From Hansfordia pulvinata (lineage: Eukaryota; Ascomycota; Sordariomycetes; Xylariales): a DNA stretch of 64,000 bases. The stretch spans positions 2,170,001 to 2,234,000 of the forward strand of contig BJKQ01000005.1 of assembly GCA_006538405.1 (NCBI GenBank), given 5' to 3'. Within the stretch, counting starts at the first letter, position 1. The number at the start of each line of letters is the position of its first letter. Shown here piece after piece: positions 21,913-36,785 of the stretch. The position numbers and the translations under genes were made by a program. Under the pieces are notes generated by a model that saw only the letters and a list, made by a program, of their open reading frames with translations, made no database searches and had not been told where the DNA came from.

Positions 21913-24900
21913 CGAAGCGGCGACGACGATTTTGGAGGTGCTGGCGTTGGGGATTGCATCCAACCCCTGCAGGGTTGAAAGTTCGACCTCTATCAGAGTT
22001 CTGCGGCTCAGAGAGTGGCCAGAGAGTGATGTGAAGGGTCCCCGGAGACGAGATTTGAGCGGTGAAGCTCGGACGAGGAGCGCGTTCGGAGTGACGGGAA
22101 TCAACGCTCGCCAGCGCTGGAAATTATACAGTGGTGATCATGGGCGAGGTAAAAGGCAGGATCATCAGCCAAAGCCCACAATCAAGTTAATTAATTTGGC
22201 TGCATGGCATGTATTGAAACGAGTGTCGAAGCTGACCGCTGTAGGAACTGGAATCGATGTACTTAAGCTGTTTTTCTGGTGCAGGGAGGTGGTGATGAAT
22301 ACCGTCATGTGAAGTTCGTTAATGTTGGTGACACAAAGATAAGACCAAACAAACCACCTGCAGTTAGTTACCTCAGCGATCGAAGAAGGTCTGTTGTTTT
22401 GGTCGGGGTGATTTGGCCTGGTCGACTTGCGGCAGGGGCGCGTCACGAAGGACGGCAGGAGCGACTGTTGGGACTAAAATGGGCAGTACCTACTAACCTC
22501 CACGAGTAGTGTCACCAGCAGTTTCAGAGCTTCATCTTGCCTCATCAAACCTTGCTTTTGCGCTCTTACAATACGGACGACCTTCCCAAGGCTCACGACT
22601 AGAAAGCTTGAATACCTTACATACGAGTACCTTTCTGCAGGCAAGTCCATTGATATGGGCACTTAGGCGAGGAACTACATCTTCCTGCCTTCCCTGCTTT
22701 CCCAACTTCGCAAAGCAAACATCGACGACTACATGTGTGTCTTCGTCCCTACCCGGATTGTCTGGTATTCCCAACCCCCTCTTCATCGACATGCCATTAC
22801 GCGGCATCGACAGCCGTTTGCCTCTCTACCTCGGGCGATTCTGCTCTCTGCTCAACTTCCGCGTGTCGTGTTCGTCGTCGTTTTCTTCTTCAGAAGCAGC
22901 AGCCAAGGTCCCTTCGTGGGTGTTCACACAACCGCAGCGGGGGGCGCAGTCTCCCTCTTACTCGTATTCCGAGGACGCAACATGGGCTTCCGAAGATGCA
23001 TCTGGAAATTTGCTCGAATCACCTACCTGCAGCTCAAGATTACCCCGTCCCACTCGGCGCTCCGCCCGGCCAGAGACCGCTCCGACATGGATAAGACATG
23101 CGTATACCTGTGAGCCCGCGGGGCAGCATAGCAACGAACCAACCATACCTATCTATGGGGTATGTCTACAAGCCCAGACCGACAGCAAGGCGCGTGCCCC
23201 TTTGGGAGCTGGAACCCCCTCCTCCCCTTGACCCTTAAGAGAGGGGCACTCACAAAGGGTCCTCCCAGACACTGACATAAACACAAGCAGGTCCCGTCGT
23301 ATTGTGCCATGCCATGCCATGCGCTGCACGATTGGTCGCCAACGAGGCGAGTGCCCGCGCCGTACGCCCGTGTCCGTGTCATCGTCATGGCACAGCGTGC
23401 GGATCTACTGATAGCCTGGTAATCTCGCCACGCACGAATCTGGGAGGAGAGGCAGACCACGACACGCGACCCGCGGCGGTCGTCGATTCGCTTAGGCGAC
23501 ATGTCGCCTCAGATCGAACGAACGAACCGATTCGAGCGAGCCGGCTCAGACTTGGCTGGGGCCCACGATGAGGGTCAAGGCCATGTCCATGTCCAAGGCC
23601 AGATGGCGCGCGTGAGGGGCAGCGGCGGGAAAACGAGCAAAAGCGCGCAGATGCCCATGCAGATTCCCGGCAGCTGCGCGTCGCGAGAGGAAAGGCAGCA
23701 CGGGAGAAGTGCCACGCTCCGGTATCAGGTGGGAGGGAGCGAGTGCCCATCGGCGCGCGTGAGGCTGTCAGGGACCAGGGTGGTTCGTGGGTGGCTACGC
23801 TGCCGTCGTGCGGGTGCAGATCTCGTAGCGGGATCGGCGCGAATCGACTTGGGACGATATGACGAGGGGTCGCTGAGAGACGCTGCCGCCACTCGTCGTC
23901 GTCGTTGCTCGCGAGCCCCTCATACCATCGTGGTCGGCAGCCCCGCGACGCGCCTGTCTATCGTACCCGTACGGAGACGAGCCAGGACATGGGCGTGACG
24001 GCCGAGGCAGCGTGTCGAAGAGGGCGAGGCGAGCTGGGGGGCGCTCTTTATTGCCCGAGCGATGCGGCTCCAGCAAAGGACCGCAGCGGATAGGTTCAAG
24101 AGGCGGTGACTAGCCATGTGGACGATCACTGGTGGCCAGGGCCGGCGGGCGGCCCACCAGCCGCCCGCCCATCATCAGCGTATGGGTGTGAGTACGAGTA
24201 CTCGGACAGCCAGGGGAGCGAGCGGGTGGGCCTCTGGTGGTCGTGCTTGTCCACGCTGGGCGTAGGCTGCCAGGACGCCGTTGGCTCCTGGAGCCCCGTA
24301 TGGGACCCCCCCCCCCTTGTCGTGGGCTATTCCTGTGCCCTGGAGCGGGCGGGTGCGTGCCCGGGGTGGCGGCCACGACGGCCCACGACGGCCGTGGCTC
24401 GTCTGGGCTGCCAACGCACCGTTTGGGAGCGGCGGTGGGGTCGCTGGGGCCTGGCGCCGGCCACTGAAGACTCTTGGTGATGCACGAGACTGGAGTCGCT
24501 GCAGTTGGGCATCGTCGTCTAGACGCCTTTCATCGTCGGGTCGGCGGGCGCCCCCCTCTCGTGCTGCCACCGGTCGGAGCGGCCATGACTCTATCGAGGT
24601 TCCTGACCCAGGTTCCTCCTGGATCAGGACGCCAGGATAGTCCATGCTATCTGCTATGTTTTCCGAGACACCGCCAGATCTTGTCACATTTCCTAGCATC
24701 GTTCCCCCCATCGCCTCTTGTTGCGGTGTGGACTGTAGACACACTGTCCGCCCACGGGTCCCGCGTCTTCCCCCCCCCCGCCTCTCTCTCCATCCCGGCC
24801 AGCGTCAACAAGCAAAGCAAAGCATACGAGTAGCTCGGCGTAGCTCAGCACAGCTCAGCACGGCAGAGGGCAGATTCTGCTCGCCTCGCTCTCGTCTCGC

Positions 24901-25026
24901 CTCGTTCTTGCGATTTCCCGCCACACGCCCGTTTCTCCGATCCTGATTTTAACCCGCTCTTCTCCCCGCCCCTTTCTGTCCCTCTTCTTCCCCTTCCTCC
25001 CCTTCTTGGTCATCTTCTAACGGGAG
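21913..25026. other. Intergenic, 3.1 kb, no convincing gene
   Basis: Divergent region between the F-box gene and the DUF6590-like gene. A 240-codon frame at 22509-23231 has no ATG at its start and no recognisable domain. TACGAGTA-family words occur at 22622, 22959, 24193 and 24825. A CATGC tandem lies near 23309-23325 and a C11 run at 24306-24316. Confidence 0.5.
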
Positions 25027-26728
25027 ATGGGGCAACGTGACCAAAATACTGTGAAAAGCGATTCCGGCTACGGGGACGATGGAGCCTCTGTAACCGGCTC
25101 CAGCGGACATGGCGAGAGCCATCCTCTATGTGAGCAGCCCTCCCCCTCGTGCGCCCGGCCAACGACCGAGGAAGCACGGCAAAACCAAACGGAACACGCT
25201 GGGCTTTTCACTGACACGTCTTCACAGCCCGGAAGGGGTACAACATCGGGCCAGCGTCGCAGCTGAAGGTCGGCGACGTAGGTGATCCCCGCGCCCACAG
25301 TCCATTGCCGCATCGAGCCGAAGATGCGCGAGCGCGAATGGAGAACTGACCAAACTTCGCTTTCCAGGTCTTCGAGTTTCTCTGGGCCGACGCCAGCGAG
25401 TACGAGTGGGAGTGGAAATGCCTGGGCTACTCTCGCTTCATTGTCCTCCGCCACTCTGACAACTTTCCTCACCACGCCGCCTGCATGTGAGTGTGCCCCA
25501 CCTCATCATCATCATCACCACCACCATTATTGCCAGCAAACATCTTCACCCGCCCCTCCAAATTTACACAGCCAGAGGAAATGCATGGGAACAGGAAGAG
25601 AACAGGGGGAATGCACCGGCTCAGGATATGTGGAAGAGAATTGGAAGCACACAAACACAAAGTCGCCTCGACCAGCACTGTCATTTCGCGCCCGATTTCC
25701 AGTCTTCAACCCTGTCGCACGTTCATCCACTCGCGCTGAAGATGATCTTGAACCCCCAACCTTTTTTTTTTCATCAACACCATCCAACCTTCTACCTTTT
25801 TTTTCCTTTCTCCTTCAGAGCAAAGAGATGGAGGGAGGAGAGAGGGATCTTACTGACAGATAAACCTGACAGCCCCGTCTCGGTTGGCACCAAGCATGAT
25901 TTCGCCAAGCCCGGCATGGACCACATGCAGCAGGGCTTCGTCTTTGCCAACGGCGAGACGAATCCTGGGTATGAGCAGCCGGACGGCGGGCCCAAGCTGG
26001 CTTACTCACCAATCGGGGTTGAGCTGTGCCCCGGCCGCCTGCGCGTCAAGGAGGATTCGCGCGCCAACTACGCCGACATTGTCGAGATTGACCACGACGC
26101 CGAGGTCATGACGGTCGGCAACGTGGTTGCGTACTTTGACCGCGTCCGCCGCAACGTCAATCGCGCCGCCATGCAGCAGGTTCTGCGCAAGGCGCTCGAG
26201 GAGTACAAGAGCAAGGCGCAGCGGGCCGACGTCGGCAGCGTCCGCGGCGGAGCCAGCCGCGTGACGCTGCCGGGCATCGTGCCCAGCGAGATTGGCGTTG
26301 CCGCCGGCCGCGACCGCGAGGGCAGCGTTGGCTCGTGGGAGGGCACCGTCGACGGCGACTACTTTGAGGACCCGCCGACCATTGCCGTCCAGGACCCGGC
26401 GCCGTCTGACTTCTACCGCGAGCGCTCCAGCTTGTCGGTGGACGAGCAGATGGCCCGGTCCGGCGCCCGCAAGCAAGCCGACGGGTTCCCCCGCAGCGAG
26501 GTGTCGTCGACCACGGCGGCCAGGAGAGAGTCGCGCCCGTCAGGCAGGAGGGAGTCTCGGTCCTCGTTACGCGGTAAGGAACAAGCCCAACAGCAGCAGC
26601 CACAGCCGCAGCAACGGCCAAGGCTGTCGGAGGCCGCCCTCCTGAGAGTGCCCCCGGCGGCCATGTCCGCTGTCGACTATGATCATCTGCAATCCATGCA
26701 CAACGTGGCAATGGCCGGCCTGAAATAA
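25027..26728 (+). CDS. DUF6590-like fungal protein
   Basis: Function unknown. Four exons (25027-25129, 25228-25277, 25368-25486, 25873-26728) give 375 residues; the third intron, 386 bases, is long for this window. A short disordered start is followed by a beta-rich domain split over three exons: GPASQLKVGDVFEFLW, GYSRFIVLRHSDN, then after the long intron KLAYSPIGVELCPGRLR, EDSRANYADIVEIDHD and VMTVGNVVAYF. This order resembles the DUF6590 domain found in many fungal proteins. The C-terminal third is Ser/Arg/Gln-rich and probably unstructured. Each junction keeps the frame and has GT and AG ends, which supports the model. No targeting signal or membrane helix is seen. The domain assignment is from pattern memory and is moderate. 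Confidence 0.75.
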
Positions 26729-29245
26729 GACTGACGAGAGAGTGTGATGAGACAGATACGTTGCGATGAGGAGCCGGGTGCTGCTGATGATGATGACGGT
26801 TCTTTCCTGCAATTTTTGAGGTTGTCATGATTGTCTTCTGGAGATTTCATTTGCGGCTTTCCTTGACTTTTGCCTTTTGAGATTGCGACGCCCGTTCTCG
26901 ATCGCGCGCGCTCTCCCTCCCCCAGACACACAATTTGCTCTTTTTGCTCTTCCAGCATGGAATTGGCGTTTTTATCGGCGTTGGGATGGGAACTACCACT
27001 ATACCTAGATTACGACTTGAATCTCGGCGTGCGGGCGGATTGGGCCCGGATCGGGCGAGATGACGTTTTGGCGGGCATTGGCCTCGCCGCGCACCTTTCC
27101 CTCCCCTTGTGCGACCGGCGGACCCTTGTATGTATGCCTCCTATGACACAAAGTTTGACCTACCTTGAAGAAGTCATGAGGGAGGGGGAAAGACCAGAAC
27201 CCCTACTGGGACTCTTTCCCGGCCAGATTGGCAACTCGTCGAGAGTAACAAGACCAAAAAAAGGAGAAAACGAAAATCATCAGAATGGCCCAGTGGAACG
27301 AGAATGGGGAGATACTGGGAATGAGAAGATGAAAACCAAGAGAAGGAGAGTGGAGAGACGAAGCGCATGAGAGGAAAAGACACGAATGAATGAATGAAGC
27401 ATTGCTCGCCCATGTGGCCAGCAGCAGTACGGGAGTCTGCAACCCAATTTTCGCTTCTCTTTTAATCTGCTTTCCACCTAGTTTTGCTGAGCTCGTCCGT
27501 TCAAGCATCGAATGAACCACAAGCCGCAGTGTGGAAACAGAGGCCTGGCCTCTACGCGCTGACGGGGTAAAAAAAAAAAAAAAGAACCATTCCGCTCCTC
27601 TCCCAGTTGCAAAGCTCTTCTCTCGGCAGATTTTATGTTGCAGTGCGTATGTGCGAGTACCTTACCCAGCTGTCAAGACTGGCCTAATATTGGCACATCA
27701 TGGCCACGATTCCCGGCCGGGCTTGTCTGGGGGTCACCGGCGGGACGGGGCGGCTTGGATAGAAACGAGTTCTACTGGCAGTCACCGTCCCAGGAGACTT
27801 CTTGCGACAAAGAGCAATGACACAACAACGCCCTGAAGGTTAGGACGGACGGGCGCTGCATTGGCACCGACACAACCTGGCAGGTCGGACTGTAGGGGGA
27901 GATAAAGACAACAAAGCCCTCCACTGCTGGACCTGCGGGCCCTGAGACCTCTCTGGTCATGAAAGCCTGTCAGCAAGCACGAGAAGCTTTGAACATGCTG
28001 TCCCTTTGTGCATCCAATACATCTGATGACCACAGCACCTCATCCGACCGGCACGCGACCTCGTACAGACTGGAGACAGTGAAGAGACAGCCAATGGGGA
28101 GGTGTTGCGTAATGGCTCGTTTGAGGGGCTCCCGTGGCTCCTCACAGTGACTCCTTTCCTCATTACGAGCTCGTACGGGGTGGCCAGCCCGGCAATAGTC
28201 GAGTGGAGTGGACGTGGCCAGAGCTTTCAAATTTCCGTCACTGCTCAGGGGCGACGGACTGGCGACGGGCTGATGCGGACCGGCAGGCGGTGGCCGTTAT
28301 CTTATCGAGATTGGGACGAGGCCCATTCAATGCTGGCCCGCTCTGTCCACGTTCGCGGCCAGGAGAGAGGCCTGGCAGAGAGGCACGTACTCGTAAAGCG
28401 TCGGGACGATGTCACTGATAAGCGATAAAAGAGAGATCGCCGTCCACGCGACTGGAACGGGCGTTACCCGTCGAAGCCAAACAAGTCGAGAAACTTTGGA
28501 TCCGCTAGACGGTACTTACTACCCCGAGAAATATTGCCTGCAGATAGTGAAAAGTCAAGCTCGTCTGTGTATCTTGCATGTACACTCCTGCTTCTACCCC
28601 GTACCCCAACATCGGAAGCCGCTGGGCTGCGCCGCGCTTACGCCATTGGGAGGAAGAGCTCTCGTCCAGTTGTGGCAGAAAGAGCCGGCGCAGCTGGAGC
28701 GCAGCGCAGCGCAGCGCAGCACGGAGCGGGTGTCGCTGTCGTCCTTGGCCTGCCATTCACTCAGTCTCCCGCCATCGTCGCCTTCGCCGCCCGCGCCCGG
28801 CTTTTCTGACTCTGCATCACCACATCACGGTCGTCGTCCCCCCCTATTCTGCCGGCGCCCATACACGACCAGGTCCGCCATCGGCCACGCCCAAATGATC
28901 TCAGCGCTTTGATACCCCACGGGCCTCACCTGTTTCTGCCCCCTTCGCGTTCCAGTTCGTTCCGTCCGCTGCTTTCGCCCATGTCGTGAGTCTGGCCGCC
29001 TCCCTTTCCCGCCCGGCTCTTGTCGCATTGCCGCCTCTCGTTCGAACCCTGCTTCCCACTTCCCATCCGTCCATCCGTCCCTCACGTACCCGTCACATTC
29101 GGAGACGAAGGTCAGCATCTTGCCGTTCTCGGTGGCACCGGCGCCCCTCGCCGCCCGTCTCGCCCCGTCCCAGTCTCACGCTCTCGCTCGTCACCTGCTG
29201 ACGCGCCATCTCGGCCTCCAGCTTGCCTAGACTTCCACCCAAGCC
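26729..29245. other. Intergenic, 2.5 kb, no gene seen
   Basis: Separates the DUF6590-like gene from SIN3. It holds an A15 run at 27569-27583, one TACTCGTA at 28388 and a short (GCGCA)n tandem near 28698-28720. The right end is the C-rich SIN3 leader. Open frames here match nothing I know. Confidence 0.5.
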
Positions 29246-32200
29246 ATGAACAAACATCCCGATGAAATGTCGCACCGCGAGCGCGAATCGGCTGAGCGCC
29301 ACCATCGCGAACAGTACTCTGCCTCCACCCCTCACCACAGCAACGCCGGCTCCCTCCCGATACACCAGCCCGTTGCCTCGCGCATCTCAGGCGCCATCCA
29401 CAGCCCCGGCGGCCTTCTTGCCAACCATGGCGCCAACACAGCGGGTGCCATGAGCGGGCCGTCTGGGAGCTACGGTGCTCCCATGCCCTCCGACCCCGCC
29501 AGTCGCCAACACCCTCATAGCGCCCAGAGCGCCTCCAGCCAGATGTTTGGCGCCATCGGTGGCCCGAACCAGGGCCCTCCGCCTGGCGCCGCCGCCGCTC
29601 CTGCTCCCGCCTCATCTGGTCCCGTCTTCGGCGGTCCTCTACAACAGCAGGAAGCCAACCGCGCCGCCCAAATGCCCTACCCCGGCCCCGGCCCCAATGC
29701 TGGCCCCGGCGCTGCCGGTCCTCCAGGAGGACCTCACCCTGCCGCCGCCGCTGCCGCCATACCTACACCCCCTGGTGCAGGCCCGCAGGGAGCTGCGAAC
29801 GCTGGCGGCATGACCCAGGGCCAGCAGCCCATATTGAATGTAAGCTTTCCCACCGCTTTAGGTTGTCTGTTGCGTCCCCCACTGCTTGTGCTGACCTGCC
29901 CATAATAGGATGCACTGAGTTATTTGGACCAGGTAAAGGTTCAGTTTGCCGACCAACCTGACGTCTACAACAAATTTCTGGACATCATGAAGGATTTCAA
30001 GAGTCAGACGTGAGTTTTCCTGATTTTCCGCTGCGGCAACGGCCGCTGACAACCCAACAGAATAGATACGCCCGGTGTCATCAATAGGGTCTCCGAACTT
30101 TTCGCCGGTCATCCGAATCTTATACAAGGCTTCAACACCTTCCTTCCTCCAGGCTATCGAATTGAATGTGGTGCGGGCAATGACCCCAACACCATCCGCG
30201 TCACCACACCAATGGGCACTACCGTCCAGTCCATCACTGGGCGCGCCAACCAGGCCGAGGGCGGCCATGCCGCTGGCTCCAGCGTGCCCTTTTACAACCA
30301 TCGGCAAGGCGCCCAGGGCGCTCAGGGCAGCAACTGGCAGCAGTCTCAGCCCCAACACAGCATTGAGAGCCCTGAGGCCACCTTCAGCGTCCCCGCTGAG
30401 AACGCCGCGGGCGCTTTCGCTGGTCCGGGCCAGAACCAAGGCCAGGGTGCACCTTTCGATGGCCCGTCCTCCGCATCAGCAAAGAGAGCAGCCTCGCAGC
30501 TTCAAGGCCAACAGCAGTCCACCCCCAGTGCTCCCCAGCGAGCGGCTCTCACCCCCACGCCGACGGGTCCTGCGGGGGCTCCCAACAGCGGCGGGGCTGC
30601 AGCCTCCCAGCAGGGCGGCATGGAGAAGCGAGGGCCGGTTGAGTTCAACCATGCCATCAGCTACGTAAATAAGATCAAGGTGAGCAAACGGAAATACCCT
30701 GTCGCCATGCGTCAATTTGTAACCCGGACATGCTACCGCCAAGCCCTCTTCGTGTGACCCGATCCGTTTGCTTCCGGACAAACGCTGATGTTTGCAGAAC
30801 CGATTCCAGGACAAACCTGAAATCTACAAGCAGTTCCTGGAGATCCTCCAAACATACCAACGCGAGCAGAAGCCCATTCAGGACGTTTACGCCCAGGTTA
30901 CTAGCCTCTTCAACGGCGCTCCTGATCTTCTCGAAGACTTTAAGCAATTTCTCCCAGAATCTGCCGCCTCCAACAAGGGTAACGGCGCCCGGCCCGAGGA
31001 CGTCCTTGGCTTGACTGGCCTCGCCCAAGCCACTCCCCAACTGAACCAAGCCGCTCGTGACGGTCAGAAGATGCCCCCCATGGGCAACTTTGCCCCTCCT
31101 GCTAGTGCTTCAAAGGACAACAAGAAGCGCCCTCGCAACGACAACAAGACGGCCACCATCCCCCCTATGCCTGAGAGCCCTGCCCAAGCGCCGCGGTCCA
31201 TCCCTGGTATTGGGACCAACAGCAAGCGGCCAAAGCTTGGCCACAAGCCTGTGGGCGCCGAGTCTATGCTCATCGAGTCTACTCTGACCCCCGTTCTCCC
31301 CGAGCCTCTTGCCCCCACCTCTTCTGCCAACGCCACCGCGGAGGAGGTCAACTTCTTTGAAAAGGCGAAGAAGCACATTGGCAACCGGGCCGCGATGAAC
31401 GAGTTCCTCAAGCTCTGCAACATGTACTCGCAGAGTCTGATCGACACCAACGAGCTGGTTCATAAGGCTAGCCAGTTCATCGGTGGAAGCGCAGAGCTCA
31501 TGAGCTACTTCAAAAACTTCGTCGCGTACACTGGAGTGGACGAAGTTGTCGAGAACAGGCCTCGTCCGCCCACCGAAAAGGTGTCTCTCAGCAACTGCCG
31601 TAACGGCGGCGCAAGTGGTCCCAGCTACCGGTTGCTTCCCCGGCGGGAGAAGCTCAAGCCGTGTGGCGGGCGCGATGAGATGTGCAACGCCGTTCTCAAC
31701 GACGAATGGGCCTCTCACCCGACTTGGGCCTCTGAAGATTCAGGCTTTGTCGCTCACAGGAAAAATGCCTTTGAGGAAGGGCTGCACCGCATTGAGGAGG
31801 AGCGTCACGACTACGACTTCAACATTGAAGCCAACGTCAAGTGCATTCAGCTGCTGGAGCCCATTGCGCAGCAAATGCTCAACATGGCGCCCTCGGAGCG
31901 GGACACCTTCCAGATGCCTCATCACCTCAACGGACCTAGCACCTCCATCTACAAGCGGGTCCTGAAGAAGATCTACGGCGCTGAGAAGGGTGCCGAGGTT
32001 GTGAACGAGATGTTTTCAGACCCATTCGCCGTCGTTCCCGTTGTCCTCGCCCGGCTCAAGCAGAAAGACGAAGAATGGCGTTTCACTCAGAGAGAATGGG
32101 AGAAGGTCTGGCAGGCCCAGACTGAGATCATGCACATCAAATCGCTGGACCACATGGGCATCCAGGTCAGGCAGAGCGATAAGCGCAACATGTCGGCCAA

Positions 32201-33961
32201 GCACCTCGTGGACATGATCAAGACAAAGCACGAGGAGCAGCGTCGCTCTCGCAGCCCCAAGAACAGGGTGCCACAATTTCAGTTCCGCTACGACTTCGCC
32301 GATCAAGGCGTCGTGTTGGATGTTTTGCGCCTCATGGTTGTCTATGCTAACACCAGTGGACACCTGAGCAACTCTGAAAAGGAGCGCCTCTCGGAATTTT
32401 ACGAAACCTTTGTGCCTATTCTCTTCGACGTGTCGGAAGAGAAGGCGCAGGAGCGACTGCAGGATATTGACCGCGAGTCGAGCGAGGAGGACACCGAGGA
32501 GCAGATCCCGGCCGAACTGACGAACGGCCGCACTCGACGAAATGGCAAAAAGTCTGACCTGCTTCGTGGCGTGCTTGACCCAGGCCGCAACGGCACCAAA
32601 CCTCGCACTCAGAAAGACGAGGGATCCCATGGCAGCAAGGAGACGACACCAGATGTCGGGTCTGCCAACGAAGAAGACATGCCCGATGCTGCTGAGGATG
32701 CGGCGCTTTCGGACACGGCCAATGAGCGCTGGCTGCCCGCTGTGCCTCGCGCCACCGTCGTCAAAGGAGACAACCCTTTGCTTGACTCGGAAGGGGAGCT
32801 GAAAGCGGATGGGTTCTTTCCCAGGCCCTGGTACAACTTCTTCTGCAACCAGACCATTTACCTCTTCTTCAGCATCTTCCAGGTTCTGTACAAGCGGCTC
32901 AAGGACGTCAAGGACAGCGCCAAGAGCGTTGCTGAAGAAATCAAGCGTGGCGAGAGCAAGCTGCCGGCAAGAGAGTTGGGAGTCAACCCTAACCACCTGA
33001 ACTTCTTTGACAAGGACGACCCTGATTCGTTCTGGCCCAGAACGATGGAGCTTATCGAAGAGTTCGTCCTTGGTGACGTGGAAGAGAATCGTTACCAAGA
33101 GATCTTGCGTCACTACTACCTCAAGAAGGGCTGGACTCTGTATACGGTGCCCGAGTTGCTGCGATCGCTCTCTCGGTCTGGACTGTCATGCACTGGTGGT
33201 TCTGACTCGAAAGACAAGAGCCCGGACCTCGTGCAACAGTTCACGAGCAGTCGCCAACAGGAGGAGACAAGCTACCAGACCGAGATCAGCGCGCGCAAAT
33301 TCGCGGAGAAGTGCGTCAAGGATGGCGACCTTTTCGTTATCTGCTGGGTAAGTGACTGCTGGTGCGTGCTTGGTATTGTGCCTACTAACATACTCGACAG
33401 TTCCCGAACCGACGCGAGGCCACCGTTAAATGGCTGCAGCGAGACGAGACAACCTTCCACATGGACGAGATGGAACGCAGGGAGCGATGGCAGTACTATA
33501 TCTCGTCATACATGCGAGTCGAGCCGACGGAAGGCGTGCCCCGTTCTCGTCTGCAAAAGACGGTGCTGGCGAGAAACCTGCCGTCCGGCGATACCGAGTC
33601 GGACGGTGGTGATGCGCCGAAGTCTCTCAAGTGCGACGAGAGCCTGAACCTGCGCATCTGCCTCAATTCATACAAGATTGTCTGGGAGAAGGACACGACC
33701 GAATCCTTCATCTACGCCACGGAGCCCGAGTCTGCCGAGGAGAGGGCGGAACAGCAGGAGCGAGCCAACGCCGCCACCGAGCACCGCAACCAGCGCTTCC
33801 GCGAGAAATTTGTCATGAACAACTCGTGGATGCGGGGCATGTCGCAAGACGAGGTGCAGTCGGCCAACGACAAGTTCCAGAAGTGGTTCAAAGACGGCAT
33901 CAGCCCAGAGAACGCAAGTGGTGCTGGCAATGGCGATGAAGCCATGGAGGGCATCGAGTGA
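29246..33961 (+). CDS. sin3: SIN3 transcriptional corepressor (HDAC complex scaffold)
   Basis: Nuclear scaffold of the Sin3-Rpd3 histone deacetylase complex. Five exons (29246-29839, 29909-30009, 30061-30679, 30798-33347, 33401-33961) give 1474 residues, with every junction in phase. A Pro/Ala/Gly/Gln-rich start of 198 residues ends exactly where PAH1 begins in exon 2 ([20 protein letters not shown]). PAH2 spans the exon 3/4 junction ([20 protein letters not shown], about 425-495). PAH3 lies near 622-690 ([19 protein letters not shown]). The HDAC-interaction region starts near 701 ([16 protein letters not shown]). The Sin3a C-terminal domain follows, with an acidic Ser-rich linker (SSEEDTEEQ) before it. 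Length, domain order and lack of frame breaks make this the best-supported large gene in the window. Neighbours do not suggest a linked role. Confidence 0.97.
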
Positions 33962-35352
33962 TATCAGCCCGCGTTGGGAATACAAAAGGCGTCTCGGGTG
34001 TGGTGTGATTTTTGAGCTGCTGTCGAATTCTGACTTGAATCGCGGTGGTTGAATCCGTTTTGCTGCGGGTGCCGGGGGTGGATTTAGCGAAGCGGGCGCG
34101 CATCACGTCGTGCACAGAGCGAACGGGGACGAGCGGCACCGGGTGGCATGGCGATTGGCGTTGTTAACGGGAAAACATCTGGCCTGCTCTAAACCCCTCT
34201 ACAAATACTTGTTCCATGATTTCTGTTGTCATTACCTGCACCAGCATTACCATCGCGCCATTCTCTACGGCATGGCTGTTTGCAAGCCGCCGGCTCCAGT
34301 TCCAACGTACTACTGTATACCATCTTGTTACACCTACATAGTATAGACCTACAACTACTCCAGCGTTTGCTTGCGGCGAGTTCCACCTATGTATTGAAAA
34401 CAGCCAGCGACCAGAGAACGCCTGATCCTTCACTGGCCCTGTCCGAAGAAGAAAAAACAACCACGATCAAACACGGGCCCGTCGTTCGAGTATGCTGCTG
34501 CTCCGCTTCTCGGAGGCAACATGTGCGACGGTGGATGACGGTCCGACCGCCCAACCGCCCTTACGATCCGGGGACATTGAAGACATCTGGCTTGAGTGTG
34601 CTAATGCCCCGGCACCAAGATCAACCGTGGCAGGCCGGCGTCGGCGCGAGCTGTTCCGATTTTTATCCCAATGCGGCCCCCCAAGCGCATCAGGGGGGTT
34701 GTACCACCTTTTGAAGACCGGCCGGAACAACAAACTCTCGACACCGGTTCTCATCTGAAACTGCGTGACGCGGCCGCCGGAAGGCTGCGTTGCGCCAAGG
34801 TTGCACTCATGAACCTCTGTGGCCCGCGACTCTGAGCGCATGAACCCAATAGAAAAGCGAGCATCGCAAATGAATCACATGTATTCGCACTTGGTCGTGT
34901 CCTAACTCTCATCCTGTCGGCATTACTCTATTCATTTTTGTATTTGTCGTTCTAGATTTTATTTCCTCGCTGACGAGGTCCTTGTGTCTTACTTGGCCAT
35001 CAAGTGACCTGACTGGGCTTCTCAGGGATCTCCTGGAACATTGTCCTGAAGCTCTGGGCCCTATCACTGTCATCTGCTTGCATCTCTGCCCCGAGAATGA
35101 AGCACAGCCTGTTAAGAGGCAACTGCCGGCACACCCAACTTCGTTATCGTGACTCGTGTTCAACCCTTCCCGGGCCAGACCCCGACATGCCATGTCTCTT
35201 CTTGAGCAGATTGCTCGGGCCTTTGAACCTCCAGTGGTTTCAGAGAACACTGGGTAGCCTGACAGAGACAGTTTGAAGGTCAATGATTAGATGTCTGCTC
35301 GAATCTTGCGCTCTATAACCCTCATTTGGAGGTGATTCATGTGTCGAGAAAC
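33962..35352. other. Intergenic between convergent SIN3 and ERG10, no gene seen
   Basis: Both flanking genes end here. The sequence is of mixed composition with no repeat family of note and no plausible coding frame. Confidence 0.55.

Positions 35353-36785
<1,433 letters not shown>

Noticed and set aside
22509..23231. 240-codon open frame, possible gene
   Set aside because: It begins with GTG rather than ATG, has no domain, and other frames overlap it. Ser/Pro-rich composition looks like random intergenic translation.
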